From assembly GCA_001599715.1 (NCBI GenBank), contig BCHU01000001.1, positions 1,101,634 through 1,165,633 of the forward strand: DNA of 64,000 bases, written 5' to 3'. A program made the position numbers and the translations under genes. Below, in pieces: positions 23,248 to 36,026 of this stretch (the stretch's first letter is position 1; the number at the start of each line of letters is the position of its first letter). A model generated the notes under the pieces. It was not told where the DNA came from, made no database searches, and saw only the letters and a list, made by a program, of their open reading frames with translations. This stretch comes from Phaeotremella fagi (lineage: Eukaryota > Basidiomycota > Tremellomycetes > Tremellales > Phaeotremellaceae).

Positions 23248-24947
23248 CTATCCCATAGTGATATCCCCCTCAACACCCTCCCTATCAGCCCCCCTCTCAA
23301 CAGAATTAACAATCTCCCGTCGAATCTCAGAACTGATAGTAACATGAGGTCTAGCTCTGATAACATCGAGCAACGCATCCTTCTGATCAGGTGTAAGATC
23401 AGATCCGTACCTAAGGATATATAATTAGTATATAGCATTATTTCGTGATGTGAATTGATTGGAACCCACCTCTGAACGAAAACCAATAAACTTTGATGCC
23501 ACAAAACAGGTAATTTATCATCACCGTTCCTGCTCCTCGGTGAATTCGCCAATCTAATGAAATGGAAGACGATCCCGTCGACCACTTTATACGGTAGAGC
23601 ATATTTCTTATCTAGTAGAATACGAATGAACAGCGAATTGGGTCCTAGATATAAAATGTTAGACTTAATTTATATAATTTTGTGTAGAAAGATTCAAGCC
23701 TACCCGAATAATCCATTGAAGCAAGTCTCAAAAGAGCTGCTGCAGAATGTAAAACCGGAACTGAAACTTTTGATAAGACCGAAGCGACGATAGCAGCTTC
23801 TTTCAAAGAACAAGCGGTCTAAGTTTATGACCCATCAGTCATCGACCCCTCCGAAATGAAAATGTCGAATGAAAACCCACCTCACAAAGAGGGAATAAAA
23901 TCCCCTTGAAAAACGCCGCAGGTTTATATAAACTCTTCTTCAAAGCCTCATAAAGTTGAACATTCAATTTCCCCCCGTTAAGTCTCATATCATCTCGACA
24001 TTTTTCCAATAGCACCCCTTCCAAGAAAACTCTAACTTCTGATGGTTTGAGATTAGAGACGAAGATTTTCGTACAAGCGTATGTTCCGTGGGGTGTCCAT
24101 TTGGTTGGTTCTGTTAGAGCTAGGAGTTGAGCCCAGTGAGGGAGGGAGGGTAAGATTTTTAAGGCTTTGGGGAGAGGTCCGGATTTGTATCGTGAGAGGA
24201 GGTAGCCGACTCTAAAGCTTTTGTTAGTATCTAAAGATGGGGTGGTCAGATTCGACTGACTTCGTGTACACCTCTATGACCTTTGGATTCAAACCTCGAC
24301 GAGGATCAGGTATGCCATCATCGTCATCTAAAGATGTTTGAGTTATCAGCAAGGTCGACCAAAAAGAACACACACTGACCTTCGATCCCACGACTAACAG
24401 CGCCACCTTCCATCTGATCAAAAATCATATCCGCCAAAGTCCTACCACCAGATCCCGTAGCTTCAGGATTAAGAGCATCAAGTGTAGCATGATCAGCGGG
24501 GTCGATATCCTATCGTTCCAACGTCAACCCCTGCCCAACCAATTATAAAGAAATCATACTGACCAATTCAGCATACTCCTCCTGACTGATATCACCATCA
24601 TCCAATTCCTGCTCCTCATCAGACTCAACATCTCGTCTAACCTCTCTAGGTCTCACAGCTCTAACAAAGGAATCAGCTTAGGAATAAGAATAAACAACTA
24701 ACGGTTCATCATCTTCATCATCACCCAATTCCAAAGCTATCTCATCTTGCTGTTCTCTAGCCAAATCTAAAATCTTTTTAGACATCTTGGCGTCCTCCCC
24801 ACCACCGTCCTCTTCATCATCTTCATCGTTCTTGCGTCGTTTACCTGGTACACTGACCCTACCGAATTTCTTTATCGAATCGTCCTGTGCCAGTTCGACG
24901 TGTAGCGGATCATGGCGTTGTTTGGTTGGTTTAGTTACTCGAGGCAT
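23248..24947 (-). CDS. ENP1: bystin, 40S ribosome biogenesis factor
   Basis: Starts [16 protein letters not shown] at 24947, with an acidic/basic N terminus. A 42-base intron (24661-24702) containing a stop codon in frame joins DDEP to [16 protein letters not shown]. Later exons contain [137 protein letters not shown] and [20 protein letters not shown], the full bystin-domain order. Enp1 is a component of pre-40S particles needed for 18S rRNA processing and export. Ends DITMG-stop at 23248. Confident. Confidence 0.97.
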
Positions 24948-25284
24948 TGTGGTACGAGAAGTGAGACTGCAAGCTGTTAATTGCAGTTTTGATTATGTAT
25001 CAACTTGGTAGCTTTCAGAAAAAGTTTAAAATATTTAGGTGGCCAAAATATTCATAACCTTCCCTGAAGAAATGCCACGTGGGACAACAGGAGAACTGAG
25101 AAAATAGTCTATTCCCGCAATTCTCCGTGTGATCCGAATGGTCCATTTTGTCCCTTGACTTTTCTTTCGTCTGATAACTTGAGAACTAAGCTGTGTGTCT
25201 ATGCTACATAGATTCATAACTTATACAAGATGTGGATCCCCAATTAGATACCCCTAGAAACATCCAATAATATTCTAATCCCAC
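24948..25284. other. intergenic, ENP1 promoter side
   Basis: Contains upstream sequence of ENP1 and the 3' side of the mannosyltransferase gene. No gene seen. Confidence 0.5.
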
Positions 25285-26869
25285 CTACTCGCCTTTCCAA
25301 CGACCGAAAAATCTAAACACGTAGATTAGGAAAAATCGTTAAATTGCTTATATGATCTGACCTACCCATGCCAAACCAGTTTATCATCACCCTGATATCC
25401 TTCCGATGCATCAGCTCTAAAAGAATTAACTGGCATGATTCTGTTCAAAGCAAGATTGAATTAGTTTATGACGACTACCGCGATACAACGTAGAGATGAC
25501 ATACAAAATATCACCTGCTCTGATTGGTTTGTCTAGTCCTGACAATTCGATCGGATGGATCCCATGTCGAACTAAAAGGTATTTCAACACTGCGTCGGTA
25601 CTATTTGCAAGGATTAATTAGCAATGTACATGATCGTGCATGTGATGAATACACTCACAAAGGTCCAGGACCAGTCCATTCCAACTAATCAATCAAAAAC
25701 GAAATCAATCCAAAAAGTCCAAAACGAGTTAAACGAAAGTCCAACTCACCACATTAGGTACTTCCCCACCTTCCCTAACCTTTTTCGCAGTTCTCAAAGC
25801 TCTACCCAAAACATCCAACAAAACAGGATGAAAAGGTTTAGCCAGAATCGTCCATTGCACGAACTGCATCCCTCGAACAAACGTTTCATCTCTCCAATTC
25901 TGTCCAGTGAACGGTGCATCAACTTCAATCGAGATAATCATACTAGGCGAATCGTCTTCCTCTTCTTCATCAATTCGACAATAAGTTTCGTCTTTACTGT
26001 CACATGAATTTGATTGTTTTTGAGACAGTTTCAGTAAGGTTGGGATAGCTTTTATTAATGGATTCTGATTTTTGGGTTCGATGATTTTATCGAATTTTGA
26101 CCATTGCTCTAGAGGTCTTGTACAAGCTGTATCAGTGTCCGTATAGACACCACCGTTAAGCAATAGAACCAGATATCTGATAGAGAACCAGCAAAATCAG
26201 TTCCATTTTCCCAATTACAATGTCACTGACATCAACTTACCTAAATAAATCTGCCCGTACAATACCCCAATCTTCACTCAACCCATCTAATTCCTTTATG
26301 ATACCTTGTTCCCCAACCCCACTCCCGTGTCCACCCTCGAAATTCTTTTTAATCCATGAAGAAATCTCATCATCACTAACGTAAAGTACCGTCCAATCCT
26401 GATTCATCTCTGTCCAACTTTTGAATTGATCAGGTAATCGACTAGGTGGAAGTAGATCAGTCGTGAAAACGTTTTTCGGTAATTTCGATCGTCGATCGAT
26501 TTGTAAGACATTCAAATGATTTATTATTTTATTCAGTAACGGTTCGTTGGAAGTTGATTTAGGTGATTGAAAGAATTCTTGGTAGATTTCTGTGAGATCT
26601 TGAAGATAATTTTTCATGGAGAGGTTGGTACCGAATTCGAAACCTAGTTGTCGCTTTCCTTTTTGAATGTCGTATCTAGATTTCGAAATTTCGATGGATT
26701 CGTTGATATCATCAACGACGTCTGATAGATTTATCGTAGATGTAGTTTCAAGTTTATCTGTTACCGCCAATTGATGTTGTTTTGCTGGTACAAGTAAAAA
26801 AGTAATGAGGATGATAGCTAGGAGGGATAACAGTATCAATCTCAAAGATCGAGGAAGTGTTTTCAACAT
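25285..26869 (-). CDS. GT32 alpha-1,6-mannosyltransferase, OCH1-like
   Basis: Type II membrane architecture: short cytosolic MLKTLPRSLR, anchor LILLSLLAIILITFLLV (about residues 11-27), then a luminal stem. Catalytic part: WTEMNQDWTVLYVSDDEI, WGIVRADLFRYLVLLLNGG, the DXD metal motif VYTDTDTAC, ISIEVDAPF, GMQFVQWTILAKPFHPVLL, then LEWTGPGPFTDAVLKYF and the C terminus HGWVGRFFGRWKGE. This is the Och1/glycosyltransferase 32 pattern; Och1 starts the outer N-glycan chain in the Golgi. Whether this is the orthologue or a paralogue cannot be decided here. Exons are joined by short introns, including one that splits off the last RFFGRWKGE. Stop at 25285. Confidence 0.93.
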
Positions 26870-27462
26870 TGTCGATCGATTCTGTTACTTTGTGGATGAT
26901 TTGGTTGGACCAGGATGGTCGATAGGAATAAGTTATTTAAAAAATCATGATTCCTTTGTGATGACTGCGGAGTCGAAAACGCAGTTTAGAAATTGATGTG
27001 TTTCAGCGATTCGACTGTGGCCATAGGGTACCGTCTTGTGAAGATGGGAAGTTATAGTATATATGTATCACACACAAGATGTGCGAAATCTAATTATATC
27101 AACAAGTAAGGCAGATATATACACAAGTTCAAATATGTCTCAAAGACATCCAAACCATAGTCATACCTAAAATCAGGCACGTCAACAATATCATTCGATT
27201 CATGCGACAAGTAAGATTTGAAGCATTGGAGAGTCGTGAGTCAATCACGATAAACTCAACGATAGTATCAAGTCACAGCTAGACACCATGTTAGTGTAGC
27301 AGAGCTGAAGAGGGCGAGTAGAAGTTCAAAGACACCGTAGTCTAGCTCAAAATAAACATTCTGTAAGTACACTGTCAAGTAAATTACACAGCGTTTCTTC
27401 TTACTAATCATACATGATTATATATTCCACACAAAAACCTCGCTCCCCACCAAAAACCACTT
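26870..27462. other. intergenic, mannosyltransferase promoter side
   Basis: About 590 bases between the start of the GT32 gene and the 3' end of the CBP4-like gene. No frame or motif worth calling; several ATG-rich, AT-rich segments near 27060-27120. Confidence 0.5.
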
Positions 27463-28145
27463 TTATACCCTTTTCGTCTTTGACGAACCCAGTTGTTCTG
27501 CCCAAACTATCTGATCTTTCTCTTCAGCGGTCTAAGATGAATATTAATCGATAAGCACCAAACACAAACTCCAAGGGGATTCTATCGACTCACACTGAGA
27601 GTGTTATGTAGATTCTCTTGTGCTGCCCTTTGAGCCCTTATCAAATCGACTTTCCTCTTCAGATCGGGTGCTAATGCCTATTCGATAGGGTATCGAGATT
27701 AAGGCAAGAATGAATATATGTGGATAAGCAATGATTGTCGTCAGTGTTGATTTACTGAAGGAGGCAACGAAGATCGACTACGACTAAGACGTACATCATA
27801 AAACTGTTGTTCTGTTGGTGTAGTAACTGTAACGAAAGTGTATTAGCGGGATAGGGTGTATCTTGAATGGGAACTGACCTTTCATTATTCCCCATCCAGT
27901 TGCCATGACTAAACGAGTGAGAATGATTAATGAGATAAAATCCCAAGGTTTGATTGATGAACGATGATCGATAGGACTTACTTAGACCTGTAAATACGAA
28001 AAACCTATGGCGGAACGATCAGTATTCGATCGAGATGTCATTCGTCTTCATCTTTTCTGGCGATAGCTCTCAAAAAGAGGTAGAATAAAATAGGATAGAC
28101 CAGAGTAGAATTTACTCACTTTCCCCACAGTATTTGACCTGACAT
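27463..28145 (-). CDS. CBP4: CBP4-like complex III assembly factor
   Basis: An 87-residue protein in six exons. Exon 1 from ATG 28145 gives MSGQILWGK; exon 2 FFVFTGL; exon 3 IMATGWGIMK; exon 4 VTTPTEQQFYD; exon 5 ALAPDLKRKVDLIRAQRAAQ and ENLHNTLS; exon 6 TAEEKDQIVWAEQLG then SSKTKRV-stop at 27463. All phases close without forcing. The pattern (short N terminus, one membrane helix FFVFTGLIMATGWGIM, TTPTEQQ, then SPELRxxYE-like ALAPDLKRKVD) is that of Cbp4, an inner mitochondrial membrane factor that stabilises newly made cytochrome b with Cbp3-Cbp6. Shorter than yeast Cbp4 (170). The family call rests on the TPTEQQ-x-APDL segment and topology. Confidence 0.78.
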
Positions 28146-28693
28146 GTTTATATCCTTACAAGAAATGTATATATGTTATCTAAAGAATTATCAATGATCG
28201 AGAGAAAGTGAAGATTCAATATACTTATTGGAATATATGGAGCCCCATTACCGACTTACTAACGATAAATAAATCTATCATATTTTATACGCTTTTATCC
28301 GATTCCTTCGAGTGACTTAAACCTACCATCTTCCATTTCCATCTCGTTACTTTGTACCTTTATCCTCAACACAGTGTCTCCATACTTCGACCTGTTCTTC
28401 ATTTTAATCCACAATACAACCATATCAAGGAGTATTTGGATCCGTAGCAATTTCTGGTGTTCATAGGTGGTCAATAGTAATAGGACAAAGAACAGAGAAG
28501 ATTCGTTGGCTTGGTCAGCCGTTCATTTGCGAATGAGATTTATATCATAACATTTGAATGGATATATAACATCACCAAATCTTATAAGCTATATCTAGAA
28601 GAACACCGATCTAAATAATCTATAGGGCAGTTTACCAACTTGAAAATTCGTATATAATCACATAATCTTGAATCAAAAAAATCTCCCGCCACC
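28146..28693. other. divergent promoter region between CBP4 and MPE1
   Basis: The two genes are divergently transcribed from this 548-base stretch. MPE1 starts in a good context (cgccaccATG). No other feature seen. Confidence 0.5.
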
Positions 28694-31212
28694 ATGTCAA
28701 CCGTATTCTATCGCTTCCAAGCGATGAAAGATGAGGCGAGAGTCTTATTCGATGGCACCCATATATCAGTGTTCGATCTGAAAAGGGAGATCATTTTGAA
28801 TAACAAGATGGGTAACGGTAAAGACTTCGATTTAGGTGTTTACGATAACGTCACTGGAGAAGGTGGGTTGGTTTCACAGGTTTCTTTCATCTTCCTCTTC
28901 GTCTTTTCAAGAATCATTAGTAGATTATGCATCTTATATCTATCTATTCTGTCATTCAAAAATTCATGTTCATTTCACTAACCTATAAACTTGAATCCTT
29001 TTTTATCCCCCTCCCCAAAAAACAAATAGAACTCAAAGATGATAATCATCAAATTCCAAGATCGACTTCGTTAATCGTCAAAAGATTACCTGCAACGGCG
29101 AAAGGTAAAGGTACAGCACAGAACTATATCATTGGAACAGACGCTGCTAGTAGTCTCACTGGGGATCATAGGATTGAAAATCATGCTAGGGAAGACATGA
29201 AGGCTAAACAGAATCGTGGGGTACGGGGTACTGGTGGTTTTGGTAGTCTGACAAAACGGTTTGATGGTAAAGATGAAAAGAAGGTATGGTTCATTTTTCA
29301 AGAAGATGTTATGTTATGCTGATTTATTTTTGTAGCCCGGTGAAAGCTCTGTAGCCATAACGACGGGAGATGCGGAAGAAGATGCCAGGATTCAAGCGAT
29401 GTTTGCTCAAAATGCTGACACATGGGAACAAATGCAGGATGACATGTCGATGTAGGTGCTTACAACAGATATCAGTGTAATTCTTTCTAATGTTAGCAGG
29501 CAAGCACGGGCACCATCAAGTAGTCGAGGTAGAGGTGGACGACCACCTACCAACAACACCACAACGCATTCAAAATTTGATTACAGTTTACCGCCAGATA
29601 CTGAACCACCAGCTGGATATATTTGTTACAGATGTGGTCTTAAAGGTGAGTCAAACTTCAATTGGGTTCAGAACGGATAACTTACTATCCATGTTTTAGG
29701 TCATTGGATCCAGAATTGTCCTAATGGTGATGACCCAGCTGCACAAGATCGTAAACGTTTCGTTAGGGTTACAGGTATTCCAAGAAGTTTTTTGAAAACT
29801 GTTGAGACACCTGGTGATGGAGAGGGATCATCTGCTGGTGCGATGTTAACAGCAGATGGTGGATTTGTGAGAGCCGTTCCTGATCAGTATGTTTGATTGT
29901 TATAAATCTGAGAATGGGTTGATAACTGATAATCTATGTTTAGACGAGCATGGCAAAAACAAGCAACTGCTAAACCAAGAACGTTAACGAACCAAGATGT
30001 AAGAGATCAACAACCTTTGGACAACGCCATGACATGTGGGATCTGTAAAAAATTAATCTGGGAAGCAGTCAAGACGCCATGTTGTCAATCAAGCTATTGT
30101 GAGGAATGCATCCAAAATCATCTTTTGGAACATGATTTCGAATGTCCTTCTTGTGAATCCAAGATCACCTCTTTGGATAAATTGGTGGTTGACACGGCGT
30201 TACGGGGTAGGGTTAGTGAATACGTTGATGGCGAGATTGAACGTAGTAAGAAAGATGTTGAGAATGAGATCAAGGAGGAAGGGGATGGTGAGGATGTTGA
30301 TGAAAGCGAATTGGATCAAGAGGAGGGAGCTGAAAAGGTGAGTCAGGATTAACACGTATCCAGAAATCAATCACTAAATATTCTGTGATTCAGGATGAAA
30401 ACTCTTCAAACAAGAATTTGTCAACACCAACGAAATCGAAACCCCAAGCAACTCAACCTAATAAACAACAACAAGAGATCCAAAACGCCAACACTGCAAT
30501 GTCAACGATGAGTATACCAGCGCTTCAAACTCAGTTATCCCAGGTGATCTTGATGTTGAACAATCCGGAACTATTACCCAAAGCTAAATACCTTTTGAAC
30601 GTTCAAGCTCAACTGTTGAATCATAACATTGCACAGATGAGGCTGATGAATGGGAACAACAACAGTAACAACAATATGAATCTTCAGAATCAACAGGTGT
30701 TCGGTGGTGGTGGCATGGGAATGAACATGGGGATGAACATGAATAACATGGGGATGCCGATGAACAACGGTATGCCCATGGGAATGAACATGAACATGAA
30801 CATGAATAACGGGATGGGAATGAATAATTTCGGTATGAACAACGGGATGATGAATAACATGGGAATGGGGATGGGGATGGGGATGCCTAACATGGGTATG
30901 GGCATGGGGATGGGAATGCCAATGGGAATGGGGATGGGGATGATGAATCAAAATATCAATTTCAATCAACAACCAAACATGAACATGAACATGAATATGA
31001 ATACGAGAGGGCGGGGGATGCCGTTCAGACCACCGTTCAGGGGACGAGGTGGTTTCCAGAGAGGCGGAGGTGTCATGGGTAACGGTAACGGTAGTGTTAG
31101 ACCCCAACCCCAACAACAGCTTGGAGGTAACACCAACATCCCAAGTGGTCCTAAACGATCCAACGAAGATTTCTTGGGTGGTGAACAGAAATTACAGAAG
31201 GTTGATGTTTAG
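28694..31212 (+). CDS. MPE1: cleavage/polyadenylation factor subunit Mpe1 (RBBP6 family)
   Basis: Starts MSTVFYRFQAMKDEARVLF with a DWNN ubiquitin-like domain running over the first intron to LIVKRLPA. Next, GFGSLTKRFDGKDEKK, a CCHC zinc knuckle split by an intron (GYICYRCGLKG-HWIQNCP), and VRVTGIPRSFLKTVE. A RING/U-box-like module follows: MTCGICKKLIWEAVKTPCCQ, SSYCEECI, FECPSCESKI. After an acidic segment (GDGEDVDESELDQEEG) the last exon has a helix PALQTQLSQVILMLNNP and a Met/Gly/Asn-rich tail (about 30706-31010) ending in an RGG-like patch. Mpe1 is an essential nuclear subunit of CPF that controls mRNA 3' end cleavage and polyadenylation. At least seven exons; stop at 31212. Confidence 0.96.
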
Positions 31213-31492
31213 TTTGTACTATTTGATTTTATCATTGGATTCATCTCGTCGTCATAAATTAAATGCATATGTAATGATCAAATACTCTTGGTTTGAAAAT
31301 GGTTCATGAAAATGATTTCGTTATTTACTAAAATGACAATGTACAGTATGATATGAATGGCTATGTAAATGCTACACTATGTTTATGTTACAATTCAAGA
31401 ATGAACTCTAAACTCGGAAACCCTACATGAATTCTGAAAAACAACCCAAGCAATTCATCATCAAATTAGCAACACCACCATCCTAAGTTGGA

Positions 31493-34400
31493 TCAAGATC
31501 CATCAAACTGGTCTCGGCACCAGTCGCAGTCTCACCCCCAGTCTCAGCTCCAGCCCCATCAATCAAATCATGAAAATAATCATGAATCTCCAAAAATTCT
31601 TCCGATGAAATATGTTTATATCCATAAAGAATCTACCCATCCAATCAGTTGGTAGTAAGAGAAACCCTTGAAGTCGAGCCGAACTTACATCGAGTAAACT
31701 TTTGAATTCAAATTCCAGATTCGCTCTATGGATCAAATGGAAATATTTTTCTAGGAATTGTTTGAAGTATTCTAGGTGATCGTGGTATTTGATTACCCTA
31801 GACATCATCAATCAGTCATTCTGAAACATATAGTTGTAGTACTCACCCTTTCTCGTCTCTCCATCTTGACCAGATACAATGGAAGAATTTAAATCCTTGG
31901 GATACCTAAAAGTGCCAAAAGGTCAATACAGAAGGTCTCTTCGAATGTGAAAACCCAAACTAACATGATGTTGTTGCCAAATAATCTACCAAAAAATAAT
32001 TAACAACGTTTAACGGTACTTTTTGAGATGAATCAACAACCTACCTCCTCCTGCTCCCTCATTCTATGTCTATTCATTCTAGTCCCAGACCAAAGTCCGT
32101 CTAATTCAGGTAAAAGATCTGCCAGAGTTCCAGGTCTGATCCTGAAACTATGCTCGACCCATCTAGTGTTCACTTTATGTATTTCAGCTTCAGAGGTAGT
32201 GGTCGTCGGTGGTGGTGGTAATAAAGAATATCTATAATTCACATGTTGAATTCTGACATCTCTACCTTCCTCTTTGATCTGGAAGGGAATTTTAGTAGGC
32301 TATTCCGGTGTGAGGTAGTCACTTACCTCTTCATCAGTAACTCTCTCCCAGAGCCATTCATCGTGAATAACAACAAGATGAGTTTCAAGTGCAAGACGAG
32401 TTCTCAAATCACGTAACCAACGACAAAATTGACAACTCCATCCTGTGATACCTTTAACAGATAGGATATCGTGGTTCTCATCATCCTTCAAAAATCCAAT
32501 AACAGCTAAAGACAGGTCTGCATTATCTTTTGTAACTTTCTGAATAGGTTTCAAAGGTCTGGAAGGATTGAACTTTGTTTGGACCGATCCATGAATTTCA
32601 AATTTTGACGATATAAAGTTAAATCTCTCAGATCCTACCTGTTCATCGTCGATGACCAATGGTAAGGAAAATTTCCGAACTCTATCTTGAAACGATTTTG
32701 AATCGCATGGAAATGGAATCGGTATGGTAGCTTTTTCGGTCTTGATTCTAAGTTGAGAAGATAGTTGAGCCCATTGAATGTTTTTCAAAGATATCCAGAT
32801 ATTTTTATTGGTATCTTTGACAGAATCAAGTAACGAGAATTTTATCTTTGTCAATGGAACAAAGTCCCAATTTTCGATCGTCAATTTTGAAGATAGATGC
32901 AATGGCGTTGAAATTCCATTTTCGTTTCTACCGATAACGATCTCTGCTGAGCTGACAGAAGGCCATTTCGGATCAAATTCTTTGTCGATCTTGAAATTAA
33001 GTCTCTTGAGCGTAAACACATATTCCACTTCTGATCTTGGATATCTCATCTCCTCTTCGATCCTCTTTGACAAAACGTTATCCAGGTTTTCAGAAAAAGC
33101 TTTCAGAGCAGATGGAACTCTTGTGATAGTCGGTTTTGAAGGTGGGACATATCCTGACTCCAACTTCGAAACCATATGATGAACTCCAGAACGAACATTA
33201 CGTTTCAAAAATGGATATCTCGTTTTTTGATATTTCTTCAATCGTCGAAAGAATTCCTTGGTTTCAACACCAACCTCACGTTCCGGTGATAACCTATATC
33301 TTTGGATAGCATCTTCAACTTCTCCTTTACCCAAATCCCGAAATCCAGGTAAGAAATTTGGAAAATTCAATCGTTTAGGTAAAGTCGGTGACTCCGATTC
33401 TGAAGTTTCAGTGTCTGGTCGAACGGCTTCTCTATATCGTTTACGTCCTGGTTCAGCGATGAAAACGGATGTTATCAGGTATTCTTCGTTATCCATCCAT
33501 GAATTATCTTCGACTCTTTCAACAATCGAATCGTCGTTATCATCGGATTCCCTTGAGAGGTCCCCTGAATCATATGGCACAGTGTTTACACCTGACATTA
33601 CTTGACGTCCTGGTGAAGTCAACGATCGTCGTACGGTGTCCGATCTAGGTCCAGACTCGCGATGACGTTCGTTGGATTTGTCTACTAAAACAATTTAGCA
33701 TGTCACCTCCTCTATAAACGGGATGATCAGCGACCTACTTTGAATGGAATTGGTAGACACCAAATGACTGGAAGAAGGTTTGACAGCAGCCTTTTGAACA
33801 TATTCAAATTCATGATCAGGAATCGCTCTCCGAGAACCTAAAGGTTTAGATCTTTGACGTCTGCTTGTATGTTCGTCATCGGTATCATCAACTCGACGTC
33901 GTTTCAATAGCTGAGAGACTTTTGGAGGTGTGATATCTGACAGAGGAGTCAGAGGAGATGACCCAACCGCGTTCCTGAGATTCGATGGTTTGCTGGGTGT
34001 GTTGTTACCACGGGGAAGAGATACGTATAGTCTCTTCAACGGAGATTTTGTATTTGTACGAGCTGACTGTGGCTGTGGCCGTGACAAAGGTGTTCTGGTA
34101 TTGGATGGAGTGGGAGGTTTTTTGGATTTCATTTTAACTGATACAAATGACGGATTCGACCGACTGATCGAATTTGACTGGACAGTTTGGCCAACTTTTG
34201 AAGAAGATACCATCGGAGTAACAGCTTCGACGTTATTCGAATCTTGATTTGATCCAGAACCTGTTTCTAATCCTGATCTACTGCCTGCTTGATTTAAGGT
34301 CGATGCAGACGGTCGAGAGATGGAACTTGAACTCGGCGGTGAAGACTCTGTTGCGTTCTTTAGAATAGGTCTGGTATTTATGATAAGAAACGGATTGTTG

Positions 34401-35770
34401 GATTGTAAGAAACCCTTGGAAGAAGATTGAGAAAACTCCGAACTTCTGGATCGTGTATCAGTCAGAACGACATTGCTTGATCGAGGTGTAAGATTGTCCG
34501 ATTCACTGGGTGAAGAAAGGTTTCCGGAACTACTGTTGTTGGTATCAGAGGTTTTCTGTAGTTTTGTAGAAGAGTTTGCGTCAACAAGTTCAAGTTTTCG
34601 TCTGGAAGACGTAGAAGCAGATTTCCTAACCATCCTCTGAGGTGGCGGATGAGAGTTGGAAAGAGTTTGAGAGGAAGAATTGGGATGTTGACCAATGTGG
34701 GCGGAATCTTTAGATTTCGAGCGAGAAGAGGGACCACCAGGTACGACTTTATCTAACCTTTGGCTGGTTGAGGTGAACATTGATGGGGAGGAATGTTCAG
34801 AGACCGTTTTCGTGGGTTTGGCGGATTGTGATGGCTCTCGCGATTGATGTCTCGACAACGCAGCTGAGATGTTATCCGTAGATTTGGCAGGTTGTACTGA
34901 ATTTGTCGAAAGAGTCTGAGACGCAGAATCTATTACACCCGGTGAAGGTCGTTTGAGTGGTTGAGGAGTTGAACTGACGTTGCCTTCAAAACCTGTTGTC
35001 GTGCTTGATCCATTCACAAGTTGATGACTAGAGTTAACACCCAGAAAAGTGACACTCGTAGATGACGACGAACTGGATCTGGAGTGAGAACGATCATTTG
35101 AGATGACAGTCATCTGATCCGAGCTCCTATTTTCCACATTGGATTGATCCTGTAAATCATAAGAAGATTTATCGGTATCTTCCAAATTAGATTTGGAATG
35201 TAACTCTGATTTCGCTGTTGACACCGATTCAGAATTCAAATTTGAAAATCCGTTTGAAATTGATTCATGGGTATCAAATAAAGTCTCTCCTTTAGATGTG
35301 GTAACAATTTCACTGTCCGAGATAGAACCAACGTCACTACTACCACCATTTGTATTCCACGCCAAACTCGAATCAAGCTGTCCATCATTCACCCCTGCCC
35401 CAATCCCATCAAAGAACGAAGGAGCATCCCTAAGTCTCCCAAAGGCCGTCACTGACGAATCACCAACCGTCGAGAAAGAAAACCCCTGTGGTATCTGAGG
35501 TGGAACGAATCGTGTTCGTGGAAGTGACAAACCCTTAGTCCTCACTAAAGGTTTAAACGCCGGTATCGGTGAATCCAAAGTCGAATTCGAATTGATTTCC
35601 AAAGCTCTAGCTGAGGTTGTATGTACGTATTCTTTACTTCTGGAAGTACTCGATGTTGGAGATGAAGGGATTTCGATGATGAATTTTGGATCTCGGGGGT
35701 TGGGAGGGGGATGGTCTATTTTGATTTCTGAGGTGTTGGGATCTGACATTTCGAGTGGAATGTCGGTCAT
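31493..35770 (-). CDS. large disordered protein with C2H2 finger and VEFS-like tail (candidate Suz12 analogue)
   Basis: Exon 1 (33739-35770) codes about 677 residues of Ser/Pro-rich disorder with basic patches (LLKRRRVDDTDDE). Exon 2 (32327-33684) joins in phase (SIQ-IDKSNERHRE) and ends in a C2H2 finger CQFC-x14-HLVVIH. Exon 3 gives IKEEGRDVRIQHVNYRYSLL and RWVEHSFRIRPGTLADLL, LDGLWSGTRMNRHRM; a 21-base exon (31965-31985) gives IIWQQHH; then VSQGFKFFHCIWSRWRDEKG, YHDHLEYFKQFLEKYFHL, and an acidic Gly/Ala tail to the stop at 31493. Finger, then a basic linker resembling the Suz12 KGARIDVSIN segment, then an aromatic helical block is the order of Suz12 zinc finger plus VEFS box, the scaffold of PRC2. 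I see no perfect VEFS signature, so this is inference. It may correspond to a Cryptococcus PRC2 subunit such as Bnd1. Confidence 0.55.
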
Positions 35771-36026
35771 TGGGATGAATCCTTTTCTTTATTTTATGTG
35801 TAGAAGGTTATACGGATTCAATGATATGATGGGAATGGGTATCATTATTGAAACCATCCCATCACGATCATTGTGTAGGTTAGTACGAGTTAAGTAATCT
35901 CAGAAATCTAACTTATCGTTATTACTGTCAACAAACGTATATAATGACGTGTAGTCCTATCACTACATTACAAAGCCGTCGCTAAATCCAAGTCATCCAA
36001 CCAGCAAGAAGCAACAACCAACCCAA

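Noticed and set aside
30574..31116. 180-codon His/Pro-rich minus-strand frame
   Set aside because: Reverse of the Met/Gly/Asn repeat in MPE1; periodic codons create a false frame.
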